64,000 nucleotides of DNA from the NCBI GenBank assembly GCA_050293885.1, contig JBNKNO010000004.1, forward strand, positions 57,848 to 121,847, in the 5' to 3' direction. Positions 54,571-62,117 of the stretch are shown piece after piece. How positions within the stretch are numbered: position 1 is the first letter of the stretch; the number at the start of each line of letters is the position of its first letter. The notes under the pieces were generated by a model. That model saw only the letters and a program-made list of their open reading frames with translations. It was not told the DNA's origin and made no database searches. The position numbers were made by a program, and so were the translations under genes. The DNA comes from Nitrogeniibacter sp050293885. GTDB lineage: Bacteria > Pseudomonadota > Gammaproteobacteria > Burkholderiales > Rhodocyclaceae.

Positions 54571-55362
54571 TCACTCGAAGGTCCGGTGCACCAGCACGCC
54601 ACCGCCCCAATCGGCGCTGGCGTCCGAAAAGCCGTGGACGGCGTAGCCCTGCAGCTTCCACTGCGCGTCGAGCTTGACACTGACGAAGGCTGACACCTCG
54701 CTCATCTCGCTGCCGGAGGCGCTGACTTTTTCGCGCCAGTCATAGACCGCGCCCAGCGTGACGCCGCGCGCAATCCGGTAGCCCGCCCCCAGACTCAGAT
54801 ACAGCGGATCGCGAAAGTCCCGGCCCGACGGATCGCCATATTTCTTCCAGCGGACGGTCCCGAAGATCGCCGCGGCGCCGACGATCTGGGCGACATCGAA
54901 TTGAATCGAGTAGTCGGTCTCGCCCGTCCCCAGGCCCTTGTCCTTGTCGGCGGTCGGCAGTTTGACCTTGCCCACCACGTCCACGAGCAAACCGCTCGAG
55001 TCCTGCCCATCGAGCAGGGCGTACCCCACGCCGACCACGGTATCGCCCACTCCCTCCACCGTACGACGGACCGTGGCATCACTTGCCAGCGGAATGCGAT
55101 CCGGGCCAACGCCGATGACATCCCCCGGGCCTGATGTACGGATATAGGGCAACGTCACCTTGACCGTGGTGCGATCCCTCACGTACTTCAAGATCACCGG
55201 CACATACCAGGTCTCGGTCGTCATCTCGCCGCCGTACTTTCCTGAGGAATAGTCGAGCCCCGTCGAGATTCTGAACTGCCCATTCGCAGCGTCACTCACA
55301 CCCGACACGCCGGCGACCAGCAAGCCAGCCACTACCCATTTCAATCCACAACGCTCAATCAT
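54571..55362 (-). CDS. Outer-membrane beta-barrel-like exported protein
   Basis: 263 aa from MIERCGLKWVVAGLLVAGVS. A signal peptide (to about residue 27, SDAANG) is followed by alternating amphipathic strands (FRISTGLDYSSGKYG, TTVKVTLPYIRTSG, YSIQFDVAQIVGAAAIFGTV, GAVYDWREKVSASGSEM). Sequence ends TFE, a near-terminal aromatic as in barrels. It resembles putative transporter/porin-type proteins. Its ATG overlaps the stop of the DUF5666 gene, so it is coupled to the surface/cytochrome locus. Confidence 0.72.
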   Translation of the reverse strand: MIERCGLKWVVAGLLVAGVSGVSDAANGQFRISTGLDYSSGKYGGEMTTETWYVPVILKYVRDRTTVKVTLPYIRTSGPGDVIGVGPDRIPLASDATVRRTVEGVGDTVVGVGYALLDGQDSSGLLVDVVGKVKLPTADKDKGLGTGETDYSIQFDVAQIVGAAAIFGTVRWKKYGDPSGRDFRDPLYLSLGAGYRIARGVTLGAVYDWREKVSASGSEMSEVSAFVSVKLDAQWKLQGYAVHGFSDASADWGGGVLVHRTFE

Positions 55363-56860
55363 CTTCCCGCTCAGGCCGCTCCGGTGCTTCATATTCTTCA
55401 TACTCGATGCGCTCAGGCGCTTCGATCTTCTCGGGTGCTTCGATCTTCTCCGGTGCTTCGACCTTCTCCGGCGCTTCGACCTTCTCCGGCGCCTCGACTT
55501 TCTCCGGCGCTTCGGCCTTCTCCGGTGCTTCGGCCTTCTCCGGTGCTTCGGCCTTCTCCGGTGCTTCGGCCTTCTCGGCGGTTTCCTGTCTCTCTACGCG
55601 GTCCTCGCCTTGCTCGCGTTCATGGGATGCCGAGCCGTGCGGCGTCTCATTGTCACCCGCCTCTTGTGCGCCCGGCGAGTCATTCATTTCATGCCGATCC
55701 CCGCTTTGTTCGCCGGGCACCCCCACCGTTTCCGGTCGCGTCACCCGAACGATATCGACGCGCTCGGCAACGATGCGGCGATCATCGACCAGTCGACCGG
55801 AAACCCGCACGCGTACATCCTCGGCCGGCACCACGGCACGCGCTGGCAGCTGAACCGAGAAGCCGCTCACCTGCATCCGACCGTCGGCACCCCCTTGCAC
55901 CAGCCCTTCGACCACGGCCCGGTCGGCATGCCCCTTGAACGGCAGGCTGGGATCGATCTCGACCTGCTGGACCGCGATCGCATTGCCCGTCCATGCGCCG
56001 CTCACCAGCACCTCGCCGCCGCTTGGCAGCGCACTACGGCCATCTCCAGTCAGCGTCAGTCCCTGCAAGTCGCCGGCCCCGACAAGGGTGCCGATGGCAC
56101 TGACCGGTGCACCCGGCGCGCCGGCATCGATGCGCGATGCCAGCACTTGTCCCTGGGCGTCGCGCATGCCGCTGACCCGAACCGGCTGGCCGATCTTCAC
56201 CTGGCCGCCCTGGATCGTTGCCGGGCCGATCTGAACCGATTGCCCCATCACGCGAATCTTGCCGCGCGCGGCATCGATCGCCGTGACCGGCCCATCGAGC
56301 ACATGCAGCACTTCGATGCGGTTGGCTTCCAGCCCGCGTTTGGACGGACGCGCATCGATCGCCACGACTTGACCGATGGCCAGCCCCTCGGGCCCGGACG
56401 GCTGTCCATTGGCGCGGGTCGGCGTGTTTTCGTCGTAGAACACTTCGAGGCCATTGACGCAGATCGAGGCGAAACCCGTGATGGTGCCGACAATGCCGGT
56501 CCCACCCGTGCCGCCTTCTTCGGCCACCGGCGTGCCGGTTCCACCCAGTCCACCATTGCTGGCCGGCGCGCCGGTACCGCCCACACCGCCAGCCTGTGCC
56601 GTCGCACCCGTTCCGCCCACACCACCGGCGGGGGCCCCGGTTCCGCCCACACCGCCGGCACGCGCAGCGGCGCCGGTTCCGCCGACGCCACCAGCTGGCG
56701 CACCAGTGCCACCGACACCCCCTTCACGCATCGGCGCCCCCGTCCCGCCGATGCCGCCGGGCTCGACACAGGCCGGCGCCGCCATGAGCGCCGGCGAGCC
56801 CGCCACGCCAAGCAGCGCCAGGCACAGCGTCAGTACTGCGGCGAGCCGATGCTTAATCAT
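55355..56860 (-). CDS. DUF5666-like exported protein with GGVGGTG and APEKxE repeats
   Basis: 501 aa from MIKHRLAAVLTLCLALLGVA (signal peptide). Residues about 30-125 hold many GG[V/I/L]GGTG[A/T] repeats. Two to three DUF5666-type beta domains follow at about 130-370 (IGQVVAIDARPSKRGLEANR, IGPATIQGGQVKIGQPVRV). The C-terminus has about ten EAPEK[A/V/I]E repeats, then a Glu-rich end. The repeats suggest a cell-surface or wall-spanning protein. Function unknown. It is coupled with the downstream barrel gene and the upstream DUF6502-like gene. Confidence 0.82.
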   Translation of the reverse strand: MIKHRLAAVLTLCLALLGVAGSPALMAAPACVEPGGIGGTGAPMREGGVGGTGAPAGGVGGTGAAARAGGVGGTGAPAGGVGGTGATAQAGGVGGTGAPASNGGLGGTGTPVAEEGGTGGTGIVGTITGFASICVNGLEVFYDENTPTRANGQPSGPEGLAIGQVVAIDARPSKRGLEANRIEVLHVLDGPVTAIDAARGKIRVMGQSVQIGPATIQGGQVKIGQPVRVSGMRDAQGQVLASRIDAGAPGAPVSAIGTLVGAGDLQGLTLTGDGRSALPSGGEVLVSGAWTGNAIAVQQVEIDPSLPFKGHADRAVVEGLVQGGADGRMQVSGFSVQLPARAVVPAEDVRVRVSGRLVDDRRIVAERVDIVRVTRPETVGVPGEQSGDRHEMNDSPGAQEAGDNETPHGSASHEREQGEDRVERQETAEKAEAPEKAEAPEKAEAPEKAEAPEKVEAPEKVEAPEKVEAPEKIEAPEKIEAPERIEYEEYEAPERPEREDD

Positions 56861-57704
56861 CACGCCCGGCCTCCTGGCCGGCCCGCCTCGATTCACTGTA
56901 GAAATACAGCCCCACCGTCATGCGCTGGTCGTTGTCGCTGCGCTCGACGTCTTCTTTCTCGCAGGCCATCGCCAAGGCGTTGTAGGCGCGCAGGAAACTC
57001 ATGCCGTCATCCTTGAGTTGGCGCGAGATGCGCTCGATGCTCTTGGGCGACAGGCTGTCGTAATGCACGCTGCGTTCGAAGAACGGCGCGCCGGCGCGGG
57101 TGACGTTGTGCACGCCGGCCGCGAGGTGATCGTGCAGGTTGAGTCCGAAGTAGGCCAGTTGTTCGTCGCCGCCGTCAGCGGGCACAAATGCCTGCGACTG
57201 CAGCACCACTTCATCGTCGTCGTTGATCTTGACCAGGCCGAGACGCAGCCACTCGTCGAGCACCACCCGCGCGCGGATGTCGGTGCTCTGGTGGGCCACC
57301 AGCGATTCGAAGGATTGCGCGCCCCCCTGGCTGACCAGACGCGGCAACGGCAACGGCACACCCGCCTCATCGCAAAATGGCGCCACGCTGGTCCACACCG
57401 AAATCAATTGCGCGCCGAACGAGACTTTTGCCGGCAACCCGAGCGCCGCGTCGCCCTCTTCCTGCCGCAGGCGTTTGACGTCCTTGCGGTGAACGCCAGT
57501 GAGCAAGCTGATGCGGCTGTCGGACTGGACCCGGCCTTCGAGGCGGAATTCGCCTTCGGCCACCTCGACAAAGACCCCCTTGAGCAGCTCCGCCACGAAG
57601 GGGAAGGTGATGCCCTGCGACAACATCAGCCGCACCAAGGGTCGCATGACGCGACGCAAGGCCTGAACGAGTGCGGAAGACGGACCGGCTGGGGGCATGG
57701 ACAA
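56853..57704 (-). CDS. DUF6502-like protein
   Basis: 283 aa (ATG 57698 also possible). It starts MSMPPAGPSSALVQALRRVM and has helical segments with a winged-helix-like central part (GRVQSDSRISLLTGVHRKDV, VLDEWLRLGLVKINDDDEVV). I read it as a DUF6502-type protein of unknown role, possibly a regulator because of the helix-turn-helix-like TGVHRKDVKRL; this is inference. The stop overlaps the start of the DUF5666 gene. Confidence 0.72.
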   Translation of the reverse strand: MSMPPAGPSSALVQALRRVMRPLVRLMLSQGITFPFVAELLKGVFVEVAEGEFRLEGRVQSDSRISLLTGVHRKDVKRLRQEEGDAALGLPAKVSFGAQLISVWTSVAPFCDEAGVPLPLPRLVSQGGAQSFESLVAHQSTDIRARVVLDEWLRLGLVKINDDDEVVLQSQAFVPADGGDEQLAYFGLNLHDHLAAGVHNVTRAGAPFFERSVHYDSLSPKSIERISRQLKDDGMSFLRAYNALAMACEKEDVERSDNDQRMTVGLYFYSESRRAGQEAGRDD

Positions 57705-57781
57705 AACTCGGGCTTGAGGCGTAGACGTGACGGCTCAGTGTAACCACGCGTGGGAAAAAATACCATCGTGCATCCGATCCT

Positions 57782-59098
57782 TCATGCTGTTCCGTACTTG
57801 GTTTCAACGGCAACACCGGCCTCCTTGAGTGTGCTGATCGGCAGCACCCCACCGGCACACACGATGACGTAGTCGTTCGGCAACATCACTTCGCCTTCGT
57901 CGGTCTTCAGCGTCACGTGGTCCGAGGCAATCGAGGCCACCGTCGATTTGAGCGCGACATTCAGTTTCCCCGTCGCTTGCGCGCTTTCGACGGCTGCCCG
58001 ATTCTTTGCTTTTACGCGTCCGAAGGCCTCGCCGCGGTAAGAAAGTGTGACTGTGGTGTCCGCTTCGTCCGCCAGCGCCAGCGCCGCCTCGAGCGCGCTA
58101 TCGCCGCCGCCGACCACCAGCACACGCTGACCGCGGTACTGCTCGGCATCGACGAGTCGATAAACAACCTTGGATTGCTCTTCGCCGGGCACCCCGAGTT
58201 TGCGCGGCGTGCCGCGACGCCCCACCGCCAGCAGTACGCTGCCGGCACGCAACTCGACTTTCGAGGTGGTGACCGAGAATCCGCCATCGGCGCTCGCCAC
58301 CCGCTCCATGCGCTCCGAAAAGCGGATCTCGATCCCCGCCTGCCCGACCACCCGCTGCCACATCTCGAGCAGTGCCTCCTTGCTGATCTCGCTCATGCGC
58401 ACGGTGCCGACGATGGGCAGATGCATGGGCGCTGTCATCACGATCTTGTTGCGCGGGTAGTGGTAGATGGTGCCGCCGAGCGAGTCCTCCTGGTCGATCA
58501 GCACATAGTCGAGCCCCGCCTCCTTGGCGGCCAGCGCGGCGGAGAGCCCGGCCGGACCCGCGCCGACGATCACCACGTCGTGCATGCCGGCCGGTGTCGG
58601 ATTCTTCTGATTTCGCGCAATGATCGAGGCCATGGCCTGGCTGCCCTGCTCGACCGCCTTGCGCACCAGCCCCATGCCGCCCAACTCGCCGGCAATGAAG
58701 ATGCCCGGCACATTGGTCTGGAAGTCCGGATTCACCTTGGGGATATCCATGCCGCGTCGGGCGGTGCCGAATACCAGCGTGATGGCATCGAACGGACACG
58801 CCGCCTGACAGGCGCCGTGCCCGATGCAGGCCGAGGCATTGATCAGTTTCGCCTTGCCGTCGATGAGCGCAAGCGCCTGCTCGGGACAAGCACGTGCGCA
58901 CGAACCGGAACCGATGCAGCGCACCGGATCGACACTCGGGTGCAGGCTGGCCGGCTCGTTCAGCCCGGCTTCCATGGCCTCGGCCAAGGCGGCGCGACCG
59001 ACGACCTCCCGGTGCTTTCGTCGATGGAGATGAAAGACGAGAAACGCAATCGCCGGCAAGACATAGACCAGCACGATGACCAGATCATTCGATGACAT
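57782..59098 (-). CDS. Ferredoxin-domain FAD/NAD(P) oxidoreductase
   Basis: 438 aa from MSSNDLVIVLVYVLPAIAFL. One N-terminal membrane helix anchors it. Then come two ferredoxin motifs, CIGSGSCARACP (C61, C67, C71) and CIGHGACQAACP (C91, C97, C101), each with Ser64 or His94 in place of the second Cys. A thioredoxin-reductase-like domain follows with FAD site VVIVGAGPAGLSAALAAKEA and NAD(P) site VLVVGGGDSALEAALALADE. It should pass electrons from NAD(P)H through flavin and Fe-S. It is divergent from the cytochrome b gene. Confidence 0.88.
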   Translation of the reverse strand: MSSNDLVIVLVYVLPAIAFLVFHLHRRKHREVVGRAALAEAMEAGLNEPASLHPSVDPVRCIGSGSCARACPEQALALIDGKAKLINASACIGHGACQAACPFDAITLVFGTARRGMDIPKVNPDFQTNVPGIFIAGELGGMGLVRKAVEQGSQAMASIIARNQKNPTPAGMHDVVIVGAGPAGLSAALAAKEAGLDYVLIDQEDSLGGTIYHYPRNKIVMTAPMHLPIVGTVRMSEISKEALLEMWQRVVGQAGIEIRFSERMERVASADGGFSVTTSKVELRAGSVLLAVGRRGTPRKLGVPGEEQSKVVYRLVDAEQYRGQRVLVVGGGDSALEAALALADEADTTVTLSYRGEAFGRVKAKNRAAVESAQATGKLNVALKSTVASIASDHVTLKTDEGEVMLPNDYVIVCAGGVLPISTLKEAGVAVETKYGTA

Positions 59099-59150
59099 GG
59101 GACGAACGATTACCTCGATACGATGCGCCGACAAGCGGCAGGATTGGTCT

Positions 59151-59168
59151 CCGGAAATTTTTCCACGG
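59151..59168. promoter_or_regulatory. Shared palindrome, copy 1
   Basis: CCGGAAATTTTTCCACGG, just upstream of a possible -35 (TTGGGC 59171-59176) of the cytochrome b gene. Confidence 0.4.
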
Positions 59169-59170
59169 AC

Positions 59171-59199
59171 TTGGGCCCGCCAGCATTTTGGCATACACT
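59171..59199 (+). promoter_or_regulatory. Candidate promoter of cytochrome b/24-haem genes
   Basis: TTGGGC, 17-bp spacer, TACACT. The -10 sits in CATACACT, the same octamer as in the promoter at 62030-62058. Confidence 0.4.
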
Positions 59200-59208
59200 G
59201 CCGGCGTC

Positions 59209-59229
59209 CATGTGAAATATTCCCACATG
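59209..59229. promoter_or_regulatory. Shared palindrome, copy 2
   Basis: Inverted repeat CATGTG-N9-CACATG around GAAATATTC, just downstream of the possible -10 at 59194-59199. Confidence 0.45.
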
Positions 59230-59275
59230 TTGAAAACGGCTGATACACCTTCGACTTGAGAGCGCCTGAACCACC

Positions 59276-60169
59276 ATGTCTGCCCACGCTGCCACACCCG
59301 CAGCCACCCCGCCCCGCCCCGAGACCCCGACCGCGCCGCGCGAACGCACCTGGCCGCTGTTGCTGGCCGTGCTCGCGCTGATCGGCGTGACCGCGGCCAT
59401 CGGACGTGCCGGTTTCTACGAACCGGGCGACGATGTGGGCTATTACCTGGGTCTGGTGGGCGGACTGCTGATGGCGACGCTGCTGATCTACCCGCTGCGC
59501 AAGCGGATCCGCGCGCTACGCACATTCGGCCCGATGCGCCACTGGTTTCGTTACCACATGGTGTTCGGCATTGGCGGGCCGATCCTGGTGCTGCTGCACT
59601 CGACCTACCGCATCGACTCACTCAACGCCGGCGTCGCGCTGATTTCGATGGCGGCGGTCGCCTTGAGCGGCTTGGTCGGCCGCTTCATCTACGTGCGCAT
59701 CCACCACGGTTTGTATGGCCAGCGCGCCACCTTGCAACAATTGCAGACACTTTCGGGGCTGGCGAACCAGGACGTACGCTCTCAACTGTTCTTCGCGCCC
59801 GACGTCGAGCAGTCGCTTCTCGCATTCGAACGCGACGCCCTAGCGCCCACACACAGCGGCCCCGCCCGCCTGCTGCACTTTCTGCTATTGGGCCCACGCG
59901 CACGGCTGTTGTACTGGCGCGCCCTGCCGACAATCCGCAAGGCATTGAAGATACGGGCCGAGGCGCGCCAGTGGGATCGCGACAAGACCCGGCGCCGCAT
60001 CCGCAAGTCGCGCCAGCTGATGTTGCGCTATCTGCGCGCCATCCTGCGGGTCGCGCAATTTCACGCCTTCGAGCGGCTGTTTTCCCTCTGGCACGTCGTC
60101 CACGTCCCCTTGCTCTACCTGCTGCTCGTCAGCGCCATCGTGCATGTGGTCGCGGTCCATATGTACTGA
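59276..60169 (+). CDS. b-type membrane cytochrome (ferric-reductase-like)
   Basis: 297 aa. Membrane helices are at about 26-46, 55-72, 99-118, 124-142 and 272-295. Candidate haem ligands are His residues in HWFRYHMVFGIGG and LVLLHSTY, and in LWHVVHVPLL and IVHVVAVHMY. The middle ~110 residues are a basic cytoplasmic region (RKALKIRAEARQWDRDKTRR). It likely carries electrons across the inner membrane, between the Fe-S/FAD protein and the periplasmic cytochromes. The stop lies 8 bp before the 24-haem gene. Confidence 0.78.
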   Translation: MSAHAATPAATPPRPETPTAPRERTWPLLLAVLALIGVTAAIGRAGFYEPGDDVGYYLGLVGGLLMATLLIYPLRKRIRALRTFGPMRHWFRYHMVFGIGGPILVLLHSTYRIDSLNAGVALISMAAVALSGLVGRFIYVRIHHGLYGQRATLQQLQTLSGLANQDVRSQLFFAPDVEQSLLAFERDALAPTHSGPARLLHFLLLGPRARLLYWRALPTIRKALKIRAEARQWDRDKTRRRIRKSRQLMLRYLRAILRVAQFHAFERLFSLWHVVHVPLLYLLLVSAIVHVVAVHMY

Positions 60170-60177
60170 GCACTCGC

Positions 60178-61917
60178 ATGCGAATTCTCGTTGCCCTGCT
60201 GTGCCTGCTCGCCTGGGCGAGCGCTGCGTCGGGCCAAAGCATCGAATCGATCATCATGCCGGGCAAGCTGATTGCCGGGCATGCCAAGCTCGAGTCCGAC
60301 TGCCAGAACTGCCACGTGCGCTTCAAGAAGAAGGAGCAGAGCCGGCTGTGCCGCGATTGCCACAAGCCGGTACGTGCCGACATCGCCGCCAAACGCGGCT
60401 ATCACGGCCGCCTCAAACCCCAGGCGTGCAGCAACTGCCACACCGATCACGAAGGTCGCGGCGCGCGCATCGTCATCCTCGACGAGAAGAAATTCGATCA
60501 CAACAAGAGCGACTACCGCCTCAAGGGCAAGCACGTCGAGCTCAAGTGCACCTCGTGCCACCTGCCCGGGAAGAAGCATCGCGAGGCGCCGGGCCAATGC
60601 GTGGATTGCCACAAGAAGGACGACACCCACAAGGGCGGCCTGGGGCCGAAGTGTGCTGACTGCCACGACGAACGCGATTGGAAGAAGACCCGCTTCGACC
60701 ACGACAAGACCGACTTCAAGCTACGCGGCGGCCACCAGAAGCCGGCGTGCACCGACTGCCACCTCAAGAACCGGTTCAAGGAAACGCCGACCCGATGCGT
60801 GGCCTGCCACCGTGACGACGACCCGCACAAGCGCCGCTATGGCGACAAGTGCGAGAGTTGCCACGTGGACGCCGACTGGAAGCGGCTGAGCTTCGATCAC
60901 GACCGCGACACCCGCTACCACCTCATCGGCAAACACGTGCAGGTCAAGTGCGACACCTGCCACACCGGTTTCCTCTACCGCGACAAACTCGCCACGCAAT
61001 GCGTCTCGTGCCATCGCGGCGACGATCCGCACAAGGGCGAACTCGGCCAGCAGTGCCAGAACTGTCACACCGAGTGGTCATGGACCAAGACCCGTTTCGA
61101 TCACGCAAAAACCAAATTCCCGCTGCTGGGCAAACACCTCAACACCCAATGCGAGTCTTGCCACAAGACTGATCGCTACAAGGATGCGCCGACGAAATGC
61201 GTCGCCTGCCACCTCGAAGACGACAAGCACAAGAAGCGCTTCGGCGAGAAGTGCGAGCGCTGCCACGGCGCTGACGACTGGAAGAAGATTCGCTTCGATC
61301 ACGCGCACGACACCAAGTACCCGCTGCGCGGCAAACACGTCGACGTGAAGTGCGACAGTTGCCACACCGGCTTCCTGTACGAGGTGAAGCTCGAACAGAC
61401 GTGCGTGGCCTGCCACAGGGAAGACGACGTCCACAAGAACCAGCTCGGCCCCAAATGCGACCAGTGCCACGCCGAGGATGACTGGAAACGCACCGGTTTC
61501 GACCACGGCCGCTCGCGCTTCCCGCTGCTCGGCCGCCATCAGGTGGTGAAGTGCGACGACTGCCACAAAGCTGCCACCTACCGCGATGCCGAGACCACCT
61601 GCGTGGCCTGTCATAAGGAAGACGACGTCCACAAGGCCACGCTCGGCCCCAAATGCGAGAGCTGCCACAACGCGCGCGACTGGCGGCTGTGGGACTTCGA
61701 CCATGACAAGACCGACTTCAAGCTCGACGGCGGTCACGACAAGATCGCGTGCACCAGCTGTCATCGCCAGGCGATCACCGGGCAGATCGAGCTGTCGACC
61801 ACCTGCCCCGCCTGCCATGCCAACGACGATGTGCATGAAGGCGCCTTTGGCAAGCAGTGCGAACGCTGCCACGTGAGCAGCAGTTTTACCGAAGTCGATC
61901 CGCTGAAGCGACGCTGA
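60178..61917 (+). CDS. 24-haem c-type cytochrome
   Basis: 579 aa. A signal peptide (MRILVALLCLLAWASAASGQ) precedes 24 CxxCH motifs, which I counted one by one. Repeats of about 71 residues, each with three haem sites, follow the scheme FDHxKxxFxLxGKH..CxxCH....CVACHxxDDxHK..GxKCxxCH. Extra His (FDH, GKH, DDxHK) can serve as distal ligands. Periplasmic or surface electron wire. It is in one unit with the b-type cytochrome. Confidence 0.93.
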   Translation: MRILVALLCLLAWASAASGQSIESIIMPGKLIAGHAKLESDCQNCHVRFKKKEQSRLCRDCHKPVRADIAAKRGYHGRLKPQACSNCHTDHEGRGARIVILDEKKFDHNKSDYRLKGKHVELKCTSCHLPGKKHREAPGQCVDCHKKDDTHKGGLGPKCADCHDERDWKKTRFDHDKTDFKLRGGHQKPACTDCHLKNRFKETPTRCVACHRDDDPHKRRYGDKCESCHVDADWKRLSFDHDRDTRYHLIGKHVQVKCDTCHTGFLYRDKLATQCVSCHRGDDPHKGELGQQCQNCHTEWSWTKTRFDHAKTKFPLLGKHLNTQCESCHKTDRYKDAPTKCVACHLEDDKHKKRFGEKCERCHGADDWKKIRFDHAHDTKYPLRGKHVDVKCDSCHTGFLYEVKLEQTCVACHREDDVHKNQLGPKCDQCHAEDDWKRTGFDHGRSRFPLLGRHQVVKCDDCHKAATYRDAETTCVACHKEDDVHKATLGPKCESCHNARDWRLWDFDHDKTDFKLDGGHDKIACTSCHRQAITGQIELSTTCPACHANDDVHEGAFGKQCERCHVSSSFTEVDPLKRR

Positions 61918-62029
61918 CCGTCACCACCGTGACGCCGTTCCGGTGCGCGTTGCCCCGAATTTGCCGCGCGCGCATCCGCCACACAGACGCCGGCGCACAG
62001 CTTGTTACGCCATGAAGGGCGTTATTCCG

Positions 62030-62058
62030 TTGACGTGGGAAATTTCCACACATACACT
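62030..62058 (+). promoter_or_regulatory. Promoter with palindrome in the spacer
   Basis: TTGACG (62030-62035), 17-bp spacer, TACACT (62053-62058). The palindrome at 62035-62051 fills the spacer. Confidence 0.6.
62035..62051. promoter_or_regulatory. Shared palindrome, copy 3 (in promoter spacer)
   Basis: GTGGGAAATTTCCACAC; symmetrical arms GTGG-GAAATTT-CCAC. It would place a repressor or MerR-like activator right on the promoter. Confidence 0.55.
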
Positions 62059-62068
62059 CGCGGCCAAT

Positions 62069-62085
62069 ATGGGAATTTTTCCCAT
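62069..62085. promoter_or_regulatory. Shared palindrome, copy 4
   Basis: ATGGGAATTTTTCCCAT, perfect 7-bp arms around TTT, about 11-27 bp after the -10 box. Confidence 0.55.
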
Positions 62086-62117
62086 GATGACATCCGCAAC
62101 CACACGGAATCCGTCCC

